Counted from the stretch's first letter, positions 45,680 to 57,109 are shown. The stretch: DNA of 64,000 bases from Chaetorhynchus papuensis (GCA_013396525.1 VWYX01001284.1:1-64000), one strand, 5' to 3'. Numbers and translations: made by a program. The notes: generated by a model not told the origin, from the letters alone.

Positions 45680-45815
45680 AGGAGCTGATTGAAGTAAATT
45701 AAGCTCCTGAGGAAATTAAATTAAGGCCACCTTAATTCTGAAAAAGGCTGTCTACACCGGGCTTTAATGAAGTTTAACTAATCTACTTTAGAAATTAATT
45801 CAGACGAAGTTCTCT
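45680..45815. promoter_or_regulatory. Candidate conserved regulatory element
   Basis: This is dense in TTAATT/TAAATTA words: gaagtaaattaagctcc, gaaattaaattaaggcc, ccttaattctg and tagaaattaattcag. It is unique in the window. Confidence 0.33.
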
Positions 45816-46194
45816 GAGCGTCCCCAGGTACCAGGCTGGGAGGAAGAGAGGACAAGGACATTCCACAACGGGCTCAGTTAAGGTGTGAGGCCTTGGTGTC
45901 AGAGGTGAAACCAGGGCTGCCTGCAAGCCTCAGAAAAGCCAAAACCCACCCAGAACAGAATGGCAGCTTTCCCTGGGATCTCTTCTCACCGACCAACTGC
46001 ATTTATGGGGGAAAAGGAGCAAAATTTTCCACAGAACAAGTCCCTGTGTCACTGCCCTGTGTCACCGTGGAGGTGATGCTCACACCAGGGCCGCCCCTGC
46101 GCTGCAAGGCCAAACGCACCTTTCTTCCCCTTTCTCCTTTCTTTTTGCTTTTTCCCCCCCTTTTTTTTTTTTCTCCCTAAATGCCAGACAGGAA
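45816..46194. other. Intergenic, no gene seen
   Basis: Ends in a pyrimidine run (46130-46178) of C and T blocks. Confidence 0.45.
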
Positions 46195-46325
46195 ATGTCT
46201 TGATGTAATATTTAACATGGGGGCCTGGGGGACTTGGCGTGATTGAAGACAGGATCTTCATTTTGACAGCTTAATGCATTTTACATTACGATGCCGCCGC
46301 ATCCTCCGATTTCTGCCGAGCGATC
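46195..46325. promoter_or_regulatory. Candidate conserved regulatory element
   Basis: Unique, with cttgatgtaatatttaac, gacagcttaatgcatttt and acattacgatgccgccgc. Confidence 0.27.
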
Positions 46326-46519
46326 CGGGGCTGTGTCTCCTTCCCCGAGTCCTTGCTTGACATCCAAACCTCATCCCTTTGCCCTCCTGACCCTCTTCCT
46401 TTATGAGCTTCTGGTTGCCTCAAATCTGTCAGGGTTTCGCTGGGTGTAATCTGGTGATAAGGAGGAGCAGCGCCCAAGCAAAGCCAGGTTTCCCGGATAA
46501 CTCCTTGTGTGACATCTGG

Positions 46520-46840
46520 TTACAGGATTATTGTGGGAAAAGCCTTGGGATGGAGTGGATTAACCTTATCCACGCTTTGATACGGACAGTGAGGCATTCG
46601 CTGAGTGTGGGCTTGGGGTCCTGCACAGATTCTTTTGAGATAATAATGGTAATAATTGGAAAGCTCTCTCACAAAGAGGAATTTGGGGCTGCGAAGACCG
46701 CAGTACTTGCAAAGCGCTTGCTCAACAGTTAGAGAAGAGAAGAAAGGAATTAAATTTCCAGGTCTATAATGAGGACTTAATGAATTTAGGCTAATTTGGC
46801 TCATTATTAGGGCCTGCTGGGTGTATACATTACACACCTC
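46520..46840. promoter_or_regulatory. Candidate conserved regulatory element
   Basis: This is unique: tggattaaccttatccacgc, gataataatggtaataattg, gaggacttaatgaatttagg and ctaatttggctcattattag. GATA and homeodomain cores are frequent. Confidence 0.3.
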
Positions 46841-47685
46841 CATGGCCTTACCTGCATGTGTGTCTCAGCCTTTGTGTAAGGGCTGCTCATGGACTCTGCA
46901 ACAAAACAAACCCCAGAAAGCCCAAATTCACCTTAGAGCAAAATCCTGAAATTATGTTTTAAGACGTTTTTAGCCTCAATCATACTCTGAGCCATTTAAA
47001 CCTGTCTGTTTGCCTGCTGTAGGAGTATTTTGATGTAGGAAGTGGTGGTCAGGGTGGGAAAACTGCCAAAAATTGATGGTTTGCCATTCGTGGGGGTTTT
47101 TTTTCCCCATGAAGACAACCTGGCTTTGGGATTTTGGAGCTGCTGGAGGCAGAAAAGCCACACACATCTGTGATGTGCCTGCAATCAATACTCAGTGAGC
47201 AGGATCTGAGCCCCCCAGCCCCCGTCCCCTACACAAAGGCACCAGTGATAAGCAGCTGCTGCTGGGGAAGGACCTGGAGCAGGAAAAAAATGTCCCCGCA
47301 ATCCTCGATGAATAAATCCAATATATTCCATATAAATCTCTTTGTTATAGCCTGTTTTATTGAACCAACTGGAATGTTTCTCCTCTGGAGAGACTGTGGA
47401 GAGCTTATTTATTAGCACTGCAACAGGAGAGCCTCCCCATGCCTTTGTCTGCTTTATCTCGCTTGTCACCGCGTGGCTCCGGGCCCTGGGCCGAGATTTT
47501 GGGAGTTTCATCATTCAGGCATAAAACCTTTGTTCCTGAAAAATGGGAGGCACCAGCTGTGCTGGTGTTTGCTGGGAGGGGAGGGTCTTCAGGGAATTGA
47601 TGGGGGTGGTGCTGGCAGCAGGGGGACCACGGTGTCACCTGTGGGGTGAGGCGTCTCTCCAGGTGGAGGTGATGCCTTAAGAGGC
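46841..47685. other. Intergenic, no gene seen
   Basis: Unique sequence with no supportable coding region. Confidence 0.45.
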
Positions 47686-47689
47686 CTCC

Positions 47690-48125
47690 TAGAAACAGAG
47701 ACCGGACAGGAGTAAGGGAATAAAGGTGGGGATTTATTGGAAAGGCCTTCAAAGGTACCCCTGGGGAGCCAGAGGCTGCTGCCCAGATGGGCCCCGAGAT
47801 GGACGAGAGGCCACGAGTTCTTCACACTTTGATAGGTTTGGTTCATTTGCATCTCAGGGTTAATTCTCCAATTAANNNNNNNNNNNNNNNNNNNNNNNNN
47901 NNNNNNNNNNNNNNNNNNNNNNNNNNNNNNNNNNNNNNNNNNNNNNNNNNNNNNNNNNNNNNNNNNNNNNNNNNNNNNNNNNNNNNNNNNNNNNNNNNNN
48001 NNNNNNNNNNNNNNNNNNNNNNNNNNNNNNAGAGCAGAAATGAACAGGCTCCAGGAAACTCCAGAGTTCCACACTGGGCAGTGCAGGGTTTGAAAAATAT
48101 AAAAGTTAAAACCTAAGGCATCAGA
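47690..48125 (-). mobile_element. Probable endogenous retrovirus LTR, interrupted by gap
   Basis: Read on the minus strand, the left part has a CCAATAAATCCCC poly(A)-signal block followed by about 50 bases ending in CGGTCTCTGTTTCTAGGAGG, like an R-U5 region. The part next to the gap (ggtttggttcatttgcatct, gggttaattctccaattaa) and the part after it (agttccacactgggcagtgc) resemble passerine LTRs as I remember them. No retroviral coding sequence is seen, so it would be a solo or partial LTR. The boundaries are uncertain. Confidence 0.45.
47876..48030. other. Assembly gap (155 N)
   Basis: Undetermined bases within the probable LTR. Confidence 0.99.
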
Positions 48126-48237
48126 GGGATTGGATCCAAACCCAGCATCCAACACCCGGAGCTTGGGAAGGAGAGCTCATTACCACTGCTGGGTCTCTGT
48201 GCTCATAAAACCTCAAATCTCACAGGGAATCCTGGTC

Positions 48238-48388
48238 TGTTGGCCACTGAAAGGGTGGTCAGGCTGTGGAACCACCATCCCTGGAAGTGTTCATCAAATG
48301 TGTGCATGTGGCACCCAGGGACATGGTGGTAACCTTGGAGTGGTTGGACTCGATGGCTTTTCCAGCCTTGATGATTCCATGATTCCCT
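48238..48388 (+). mobile_element. CR1-like 3' fragment, divergent subfamily
   Basis: accaccatccctggaagtgt, gggacatggtggtaaccttg, ggttggactcgatggctttt and the tail gatgattccatgattcc. Confidence 0.82.
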
Positions 48389-48457
48389 CTGGAGCAGCTC
48401 AGCACCCAGGGAATGGAGCTCTTGTCTCCTCCTGGATGGCCAAAGAGAGTTTTTCAC

Positions 48458-48695
48458 ACAGAATCACAGAATCACCGGGTTGGAAGACACCTCCAAGATC
48501 ACCAAGTCCAACCCCTGCCCCAACACCTCAACTGAACCACGGCACCGAGTGCCACATCCAATCTCTTGTTAAACACATCCAGGGATGGGGACTCCACCAC
48601 CTCCCCGGGCAGACCATTCCAATATTTTATGACTCTTGCTGTAAAAAACTTTTTCCCAATATCCAACCTAGATTTTCCTGCACAACCTCCAATGA
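48458..48695 (-). mobile_element. CR1-like 3' fragment, divergent subfamily
   Basis: It starts with the tail cacagaatcacagaatcacc, then ccaagatcaccaagtccaac, ccagggatggggactccacc and tttttcccaatatccaacct. It faces the sense element 70 bases upstream. Confidence 0.9.
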
Positions 48696-49489
48696 GAGGA
48701 CAATGTGTGACTTAGGAACACCTGGCTGGCAGAAATCCTCTGCCTCCTGGCAAGGTGAATCCTCCCAGGAAGATCTGGGAGTCAGACATTATCCAACAAT
48801 TATCCCTCTGCCTGCCAGCCCCAGCTTCCCAGTGGCCAGAGGATCTTCCACTCCAGGGTCTGGCTGCCACCACCATGGGGACACAGGAGGTGACTGGTTC
48901 CAGTGAAACCCTCCAGCACCTCCAGCCTTGGAGCTGGGAAGGAATTCAAACCTTGGATCACCAAGGGAAATGGGAAGGAGAGACAATCCCCCCCAAATCC
49001 AGGTTCCGTGGCCTCGATGAGCACTGCTGACCCAACCCTTGCTGGAATCCCACAGCACCTTTGCAGGGAGCACTGGGGATGCTGTGGACATTGTCAGCAT
49101 TCCCATCACGCCGTGGTTTTTATCTCCCTCATCTGCTCGTCCTTCGGGAGGCACAGCAAGGAATGTCAAGGACTGGGAAACACGGAATAGCTTCTGGCTG
49201 TGCTGCTGAACATGATGAACACAGCAAAACCAGCACCGACAGTGAAAAAGCTTTCACCTGGTGATGAAAAGGTGCAAAGTCCTGGTGTAATAGGGCAAAA
49301 TAATCAGGCAAAAATTAATATTACAGCACTCTGGTTTTGAAGTGTTTTTCCAGAAATCCATGCTGGATGTTGTTCCTGAGAGCACAGCCCAGGAATACAA
49401 CTGGACATAGACACTTGCTCCAGATTTATATTAAGTTTCCAGCAAACGGAGGGAATATCAGCCTGTCTGACCCAATATTATGTTGATTC
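48696..49489. other. Intergenic, no gene seen
   Basis: The open frame that crosses 48130-48906 is built mainly of CR1 sequence. Confidence 0.45.
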
Positions 49490-49770
49490 CCAAGTAATTA
49501 CATTTGTTATTTGCAGGATCTGTAGTAAATCGAGTTGTGGCAGTTATGGGGATGCTCCACAGAAGCAATTTCAGAGATCATTAAATATATCTTCCATTGG
49601 TTACACATCACATTAACCCCTCCAGCGCCTCCAGACGTACGACGTCCCTTCAGCAAAGAGGCAATTTTATGGGATTGGATGCCAAAGGCAATCCAACGGA
49701 GATAAATTCCGGAAATGCATGCAATTACTGCTGGCAGAGGTCTGTTGTTCACTAGAAACACACGAGGGTT
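49490..49770. promoter_or_regulatory. Candidate conserved regulatory element (best of set)
   Basis: This is unique sequence with aagtaattacatttgttatt, gatcattaaatatatcttcc, acgtacgacgtccc and atgcatgcaattactg. The motif density and absence of repeat signatures resemble deeply conserved enhancers. No conservation data are available here. Confidence 0.35.
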
Positions 49771-50149
49771 AAAAAGTTTCTGCAAGGCTCAAACTCCAGA
49801 CAACCTAACGCTCATTGTGGGGTGAACTCTGCAAGGATGAAGAGCCTGGGAAGGTTTTTCCCTCATATCCCATGCCAGGATTCGCCTCCCTGCCTCAAAA
49901 GCAGCAGCAGGAGGGGTGAAAAATAACATTAGAGCTATCCAAGGCTGCTCTCCACCAGCTCCCTCCCCAGCTCAACACATTTCCGCTGCTTGTTCAGATT
50001 TAAAGATCATTTAAAAATACCCAGGGTGCATTCAGAGGGTGGAGGGGGAACATGAACTGGTGTTTCCTGCAGTATGGGGAAGTTTGCTGACCACCAAACC
50101 CCAGTGCAGGAGCCTTGCCTGCCCCACAAGCACTGCTGCTTCCTCCTGC
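49771..50149. other. Intergenic, no gene seen
   Basis: Unique sequence, no feature recognised. Confidence 0.45.
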
Positions 50150-50205
50150 CGGTCCTAAAGGGCTTTTCCAACATAAAACATTCGATTATTCCATGATATC
50201 CTTGT
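50150..50205 (+). mobile_element. CR1-like tail fragment
   Basis: cctaaagggcttttccaaca followed by cgattattccatgatat is a CR1 3' end. Confidence 0.6.
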
Positions 50206-51800
50206 GACAAATATTCAGAGTCTCACCTCATGCAGGAGTGTAAAGGACTGGGGTCTAAACCACAATCAGGCAGAGCTGGAAGGCCTGGAGGAGAAGTTCT
50301 CCTAAGATCTGCTTTGATTAGGCTGATCTAATTCAGCTCTTGTCTAAGGCAAGGTTTAATGTGATAACCCAATTTTGGCCCATCCCCGAGATGTGCTCGG
50401 CCTTGCCGGGCTCCAGCTGCCTCAGGAGTTGTTTTTATTGTTGGGTGCCAGTTTAATCCCCGTTCTCATCAATTGCTGCAGTAAAATTGGGATGAGCAGC
50501 TTCTTCCTCGGGTCTAATAAATGTGCCCTGGGATTCCCAGCGGCTGCTGCAGCAGGAATGGTGGCTCATGAATTCCCAGGAGATGGACACGGCTCTGCCG
50601 AGCTGAAGTTATTGCAAGCCCTGCACGTCTGATCCCAGGCCTTGGGGTGCCCATGGACATCTCTCCAGTGGCTCCAGTCACCCCCTTCTCCCTCCTTTGT
50701 CCATCATTCCCACCATCTCCTGGTAAATGCTGTAAATCCCCAAAGGTTACAGCAGGCAGGCTTTTCCACCCCAAAATTAACCCAGGCCACGTCTGCTGCC
50801 TGCCAGAATGAAAACGTTGTTGGTGGTCATGTTCCTGGGGATTTTCCACAGCTCTACTGAGGTTTTTTGTTGCTGCTGGTGCCCCCCAGGCTGTGCCAGG
50901 GCCCTGTGTAGCAGCAGCCCCTTCCCTGCTCCGGGCTGGGTGAGGGATGCCCAGCTCCCTGTGTCACACCCCAGCAATGCCACCCATCCTAGCAACACAA
51001 ACAGAGGCTAAAAACACCCAGAAATATCTTCCTTCCCCATTGCAGAGCCTCAGCCTGCAGCAGGAAGGGGAACCCTCACCCTTGAAACCTGAAACGCCAC
51101 AAAAAATGCAAAAAAAAAGGAAATGGAGAACAGGCAATGGATTTTGCTCAGTTTGCTCAAGCCGTTTTTGGCAAAACCTAAGGTGTCTCCCACCTCCAGC
51201 TCTGAGGTATTTGCCAACCTTTGGGCTGTAAAAATATTCCCTAAACCTGCCAAGTTTTGCCCACCCCCATCCCTGGGTGCTGGGGTTGGGCACAGCTGGG
51301 TGTTGAACAGACAGAAATTATTTTGATGTTCCCCTTCACCCTCCTGGAGCCACATCTGGGCTGGGTTTCTGCAGCTGAGGAGAAGCTCCCTCTTTGCTGG
51401 ATTAGTCCCACTGCAAGATTTAAAGGGAAAAAACCCTCATGGCCATAATTATCTGTATCTGAAAACAGGAGTTTTGGAGGTTGGGGCATAAAGCAGATTT
51501 TAGAGATGCTCCGCACCATAAAGGGTAGCTTTAAACACTTGCTGGGAGAGGAGGCTCTTAAAGGAAACATTAAATTGGAGCGGAAGCAAGTACAAAGAGC
51601 AGCTGTTAAATCCCTATTTCCGAGACTCTTTTCCTGAGCCAAAGCAGAGCTGGAGCTGCCCTGTTCCACGGGATGAGCTCTGAGTGTCCAGGAAGTGCCA
51701 GTGGTGCTTTAGGGGTGCTAAACTTTGGTGTTTTCATCTTTCTTCCCCTCAAAGCCCGGTTTTGGTGGCCTTGTCACAAACTGCTCAATGAGAAGGAAAA
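50206..51800. other. Intergenic, candidate elements at 50290-50530 and 51480-51620
   Basis: The two patches are AT-rich and unique (ctgctttgattaggctgatc; aggaaacattaaattggagc). No gene. Confidence 0.3.
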
Positions 51801-51801
51801 T

Positions 51802-51848
51802 CCCAGGTATAATCCAGGTATAATCCCAGGTATAATCCCAGGTATAAC
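51802..51848. repeat. 12-bp tandem repeat
   Basis: cccaggtataat is repeated about four times with one short unit. Confidence 0.92.
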
Positions 51849-51867
51849 CATGAGCTTCCAGCTCTGA

Positions 51868-52160
51868 GATCCAGCACAGGAAGGACCTGGAGCTGCTGGA
51901 AGGAATCCAGAGGAGGCCATGGAGCTGCTCCAAGGGCTGGAGCCCCTCTGGAGCCAGGCTGGGAGAGCTGGGGGTGCTCACCTGGAGAAGGGAAGGCTCC
52001 AGGGAGAGCTCAGAGCCCCTGGCAGGACCTAAAGGGGCTCCAGGAGAGCTGGAGAGGGACTGGGGACAAGGGCTGGAGGGACAGGACACAGGGAATGGCT
52101 TCCCAGTGCCAGAGGGCAGGGCTGGATGGGATATTGGGATAAATCCTTCCCCAGGAAGGG
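51868..52160 (+). mobile_element. CR1 LINE fragment, more 5' part
   Basis: ggacctggagctgctggaag, tccagaggaggccatggagc, ggctccagggagagctcaga, ggagagctggagagggactg and gctggatgggatattgggat are in sense order. It ends before the tail. Confidence 0.93.
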
Positions 52161-52389
52161 GGAGAGTCCGGGCAGGATGGGCTGGGCTGAGCTGAATCCA
52201 GCCCTGCCTTCCTTCACCAGCCTTGGCTGGGGGTGCTGGGATTCTCCTTCCTCATGGTTTTAGGGCTCTTTTTTTTGCCTTTTTCCCCTTTAACTCTCCG
52301 TAGGAGGAACATATTCCCAACAATGCCCTTGGAAGGGGCCCTGGGTGATGGAGTGGAGTGGCTGTAATTTGCCTGCTGCTGAGTGTAGC
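52161..52389. other. Intergenic, no gene seen
   Basis: Unique sequence with no feature recognised. Confidence 0.4.
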
Positions 52390-52655
52390 ATTTCAATCCT
52401 CACTGAATTTGTGCCTATGATTTATGAGTTAATGCTCCCCCTCGGAAATTATATTGGAGAGAAAAAAGCAAGGCTTATTTTCCCCTGTTTTTAGCAAACT
52501 TCATGTTTATGCTTTATGCGCCATCAGGAGGAATAAAGCACTCGGAGGTTTGCAGGCCGTGCTTTCAGCAGGTAAAATGCAATTATTCAGAGCAGGGAGC
52601 TCGATTTGATCCATGAATAGGGGAAAATGAAAAGGCATTCAAAGGCTGAGCTAAA
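52390..52655. promoter_or_regulatory. Candidate conserved regulatory element
   Basis: Unique: tgatttatgagttaatgctc, catgtttatgctttatgcgc and aatgcaattattcagagcag. Confidence 0.3.
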
Positions 52656-53287
52656 GCCTCTTTAAATCTTCGAGAGCCTTTTTTTCCTTGGGATTATAGA
52701 GCCAAGCCCCCAGCCACACAAAGGGGAATGGGATCCACGGCGCTCCTCTCTCCACAGGGCTCTGCCATGGCTCAGGCTTGGATTTCACCCTTGGAAAAGG
52801 CAGATCTCGGAGTTCCCAGTTTGCCCAGTGCTCTCCCTGTGTCTGTGGGGAGCAGCCCCGGAGCTGAGCTTTTCCCATCACATTAACTCGTGCGGGAGCT
52901 GTTGTGACATTGTGCTGGGGCTTGTGGAAACACGAGCGGCGTCCTCCCGACACCTTCCCGGGAATGTGCCGGCGTCTCCGGTTCTGTCTCACCTGGCACG
53001 ACCCCCCCGGTGGGATTGGTGCTCCCACAGCTGTCACCTCCCATCCTGTCACCTGCCCAGGTGAGCACAGCCCTGTGGGGCTCACGGGGAGTTCTCTCTG
53101 CCGAGGGATGGCGGAGCCGTGTCCTGGGAGCACCTGGGGCTTTTCCTGCTGGGATCAGGCTCCTCCATAGGCCCCCGAAAGTTCTCCAGGCTGCTGCACC
53201 CTCTGTGGATTACACGGCATTCCCCAGTCCATGAGACGCCACATTTTCCCACTGACCACTTCCACACACATTCCCAGGGGAAAGGAA
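52656..53287. other. Intergenic, no gene seen
   Basis: GC-moderate unique sequence without coding support. Confidence 0.45.
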
Positions 53288-53480
53288 CACGAGGATCATG
53301 GATCCAGCTCCTGGCCCTGCCCAGGACACCCCAACAATCCCACCCTGGGCATCCCTGAGAGCGTTGTTCCAACGCTCCTGGAGCTCTGGAAGCCTTGGGA
53401 ATGTGCCCATTCCCTGTGGGAATTCAGTGCCCAGCACCCTCTGGGGGAAGAACCTTCTCCTGACATCCTTAGAATTTTAG
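53288..53480 (-). mobile_element. CR1 LINE fragment
   Basis: gatccagctcctggccctgc, caatcccaccctgggcatcc and caccctctgggggaagaacc are the same subfamily blocks as at 3610-3975. Confidence 0.82.
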
Positions 53481-54799
53481 CAGGAATGTATCCATGCGTA
53501 TTCCAAACTCCTTGTGCTTCATCTCCTTCCTCCAGGTGATGAAGGATCACCCTCATGTGGGTGATTCCAACATTTTGGATTGACCATGGGTGCATCCAAC
53601 TTTCCTCTGCGGCCTGGAGGTGTCTCCAGTCCTGTCTTCCACTGAGCAGCACCGTGAGCTGCTGAAACCAAAGATTCCATGGAAAATGGATTTGTAATGG
53701 GATGGAAAATAGGGAGCAGGAGACACAAAGGTCAAGGGTGAGCATCTTGTGCTGGAAAATAGAGCCCAGCATGGGCTGACCTGTGGGGTAACACCACTGC
53801 AAACAACTGCTCCTCTCATATCTCACCTTTCATGTTTCATGTTTATATTTAATATTTAATATTTAATAGTGATTATTGAGGGCAAAATGAAAGAAAATGG
53901 TTCATTCTTTGTCAAACTATCAGGAAAGAAAAAAAAACCCCACAAGAAAACCCCACCTTGGTGTTGCTCTGGAATCTGTTTCAGCCGAGCTCGGTTTTAA
54001 CCCTCTGAAACCTTTCCTGAGTTTATACTGGAAAACAAAATAAAAATACAACACGGGCAACATCCAGACTTTAAACTGGAACAAAACATTTTTTTCCTTT
54101 TGCAAAGAAAGTGTTTCCTTGCTCGAACTCTTCACTGGATCCACCAGGAATGGTTAATGGCCTCCACGCAGAGCTGACACATTTTCAAGGGAATTCACTG
54201 CAAAGCCGGTTTGAAAAATTCCATTGAAATTGGGGATATTTTTACATTTCAGTTTGTCTTCCCTGCAGCTATTTGTTTCTGGAGTTGGTTTTTTCTTTTC
54301 CCTCCAAAGTCCAGGCTGGTTTTTCTGAAAGTGAGCACCAATCCAGATTCCACAGAAAGGGAGAAAAAGGACATTTTTTCTGATTTTCTTATCCCTCGCC
54401 AAGCTCCTTACAGGAATTTCCAGCAAGCAGATATAAACTCGGAGTGATCCCATCTTTATGTTGAATAAAAGTACTTGCAGAGCCTTAACTTTAAAGATTT
54501 CCTATTTGTTTCTGTCACATAGTTTTAAGATGGTTATAGCCTGGAGAAGCCCCTGACCTAATTCAGTCAGAGCAGAGCGGAGCCGTGCAGGAACCGGCCC
54601 TGCTGTGGCCTCAGCACAAAATCCCACAAGCAGGAAAGTTTGAGAACAAAATCCTTGTTTGAAAGAGTATTTGTCATGAAGTTCTCGGGTGGGTTTATAC
54701 AGACAAAACAACGGAGAGGAGGAAGTAGGGAAAATCCCAGAGGAAGCGGGTGCTGGAGGGAAAGGGGAGATTAATTTGGAAGAGTTTTTCACATCATCG
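53481..54799. other. Intergenic, no gene seen
   Basis: Short atttaatatttaatattta repeat at 53846-53868; the rest is unique. Confidence 0.45.
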
Positions 54800-54925
54800 C
54801 ATCCCTGGAAGTGTCCAAGGCCAGCTTGGATGGGGCTTGGAGCAACCTGTGACAGTGGCATGGCAGGGGTGGAATTCTGAGCTTTAAGGTCCCTTTCATC
54901 CCAAATCATTCCCTGATGAAACCAC
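54800..54925 (+). mobile_element. CR1 LINE tail fragment
   Basis: ccctggaagtgtccaaggcc, gatggggcttggagcaacct and ctttaaggtccctttcatcc. Confidence 0.88.
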
Positions 54926-55169
54926 TGGGCTCTTCCATAGTTGATGTGTGAATGAAATGTAATCTTTATCCCTGCATCCTCTCCTTGCACTTCCAAATGT
55001 ATTTCCAGGCTGCTGGGTTGTGTTTTAGGGGACGAGACTTTGTCCTTGTACCTGTGTGGAAATCTCAATTTATCTATTTCAAATTCCTGCTCCCAAACTC
55101 TTTATCCAAGGAAACAAAGCTCCCCTTTGCCCAACTCCCATCCCCACACAGCCCAGTGGCAGCAGACAA
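54926..55169. other. Intergenic, no gene seen
   Basis: Unique sequence with no feature recognised. Confidence 0.4.
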
Positions 55170-55335
55170 GACTCTTGTGCTAATTAATATTTTATGGGCT
55201 GATAGACTTTTTTTTTCTTGCCTCGGCAGCTGGTCTTAAATAAAGACCAATTTGCAGAAGTGTTAATTAACTCTAATTACAAAGCGCATTGTAGCTGCTC
55301 CGAGGATTTCCGTCTGGAGAATGACATGGACCCGC
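55170..55335. promoter_or_regulatory. Candidate conserved regulatory element
   Basis: gtgctaattaatattttatg, gtgttaattaactctaatta and ggtcttaaataaagaccaat (an inverted repeat GGTCTT...AAGACC) lie close together in unique DNA. Confidence 0.33.
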
Positions 55336-55499
55336 TCGGCCCCTCGTGCCCAGGGAAACTTCACGGCGGCTTTTCCTAAGGATTTTTTTTTTTATTTCCA
55401 GTGGCTTTTCCAGGGCCATGGGGATGCAGATTCCATGCACGCTCCCAGTTCCAAACAAACATAGAAAACAGTGGGAAATAGTGAAAATAGGGAAAATAT

Positions 55500-55640
55500 T
55501 GAAAGCTGGAGAGGGACTTTGGACAAGGGATGGAGAGACAGGATAAGGGGGAATGGCATCCCACTGAGGGAGGGCAGGATTAGATGGGATATTGGGAAGG
55601 AATTCCTGGCTGGGAGGGTGGGAGGCCCTGGCACAGGTTT
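55500..55640 (+). mobile_element. CR1 LINE fragment
   Basis: ggagagggactttggacaag, acaggataagggggaatggc and gatattgggaaggaattcct are in sense order, cut before the tail. Confidence 0.9.
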
Positions 55641-55714
55641 CCCGGGTTACCTGACATTTCCTTGCCAGGCTTTTGCAGCAGGAGGAGCTGGAGAAGGAAT
55701 TTTTACACAGGCAG

Positions 55715-55965
55715 ACAGTGACAGGATGGGGAATGGTTTGAAACTGAGAGGAGATTTCAATTTGATATTGGGAAGCAATTCCTGGCTGGGAGGGCGGGGA
55801 GGCCCTGGAACGGATTTCCCAGAGGAGCTGTGGCTGCCGCATCCCTGGAAACGTCCAAGGCCGGGTTGGAGCAACCAGGGATGGTGGGAGGTGTCCCTGC
55901 CCATGGCAAGGGGTGGATGGGATGAGCTTTAAGGTCCCTTCCACCCCAAACCTCCTCTGACTCAA
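55715..55965 (+). mobile_element. CR1 LINE 3' fragment
   Basis: tttgatattgggaagcaatt, cagaggagctgtggctgccg, agggatggtgggaggtgtcc and gctttaaggtcccttccacc. It follows the preceding fragment in the same direction and partly repeats it. Confidence 0.92.
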
Positions 55966-56517
55966 GGGGTATCCCCTGACTGAACCCAACACCACATTAC
56001 CACCAGCCTCTAATTAACTTTCCCTCCCCATTTCCATGCCCAGCTTTCCCTCACCCATCTCCCCGTATTCCGGATCCGCAGCGCTTCACCCCGGATCCAG
56101 CCCCGCAGTGGCATCGCGGTGTTAATGAGGAGGAAATCAATTAGGAGCCGCGGCACGCGGGCAATTAGCGCTGTCGCAGCCATGACACGGCACCGGTGTC
56201 GCTTGCAGCGCTCCCCTGGCTCGCAGCGCTGCCACTCTGGATGAGGACGACAATTCCCGCTTTCCTGCCATGGGAAAACAGCCGAGTGTGGGATCTCCTC
56301 CGTGCTGGCTCTAATTGGCAGCGATCAGGCCTGAGCGGGGCTGCGGGGCTTCGTTCCCAAGTGCTTAAAGCTCTTGGAAAAGGCATCCAAAGGGATGGTT
56401 TTGTCTGGTCCCAATCAACCTTTTGATGTCCCTTTAAAATCTACGAATGTATAATTTATATTGAATAATTGATAATCATATTTTATATTAGTGTGGGAAA
56501 TGATAGTGAGGATGATG
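55966..56517. other. Intergenic, CpG-containing patch
   Basis: Bases 56070-56240 have several CpG sites (ggatccgcagcgcttcaccc, gagccgcggcacgcgggcaa) but no linked exon; this could be a regulatory patch. Confidence 0.3.
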
Positions 56518-56625
56518 ATGATGGGGCTTGGAGCAACCTGGGATAGTGGAAGGTGTCCCTGCCCATGGCAAAGGGTTGGGATTGGGTGATCCCTGAGGTT
56601 CCTTCCAGGCCAAACCATCCTGTGA
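56518..56625 (+). mobile_element. CR1 LINE tail fragment
   Basis: gatggggcttggagcaacct, gggatagtggaaggtgtccc and a tail aaaccatcctgtgatt that passes straight into an AT microsatellite. Confidence 0.92.
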
Positions 56626-56742
56626 TTATTATTATTATTTATTTTATAATTATTATTATTATCATTATAAATATAATTATTAATATTATCATCATTGTTA
56701 TCATTATAATCATTATTATCATTATTATCATTATTTGCAGCA
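56620..56742. repeat. (ATT)n/(ATC)n microsatellite on CR1 tail
   Basis: Units such as attattatt, ataattatt and atcatt run for about 120 bases, beginning at the CR1 3' terminus. Confidence 0.93.
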
Positions 56743-57109
56743 ACTTTTACACAAAGGAGCTGGGAGAAAATTCCCATCACGGCTCCACTCGAGGCCGTGT
56801 AGTCACTGTAAATTCAGACTTTGAGCTCCTTTCTTTTCCAGCTAATTTTGGGCTACCAGCCCAAATTCTTCTCTCAGCTCCACAGGGCAGTGATGCCCTG
56901 GAAAGAAATAAAAGGACATGTGACAATCTAGGCAAAAAACCCGGTTTGAAAGAGGACGGAGGAGAGGTTTTGGTGTGCTGAAGCATGTTTGTCCCTAAAT
57001 TAATTTCCCAATAAATAGACATATTCAGTGCTGTTAAACAGTCGGTGTAACCACCTCCACAAAAACCCCTTAGAAACAGAGAAAATAAAGCCTCTTGCAG
57101 CATTAACTC
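56743..57109. other. Intergenic, no gene seen
   Basis: Unique sequence. Confidence 0.4.

Noticed and set aside
47589..48155. Frame crossing the second N run
   Set aside because: It covers the gap inside a probable LTR; no protein family recognised.
48130..48906. 258-codon frame
   Set aside because: It consists mostly of two opposing CR1 fragments.
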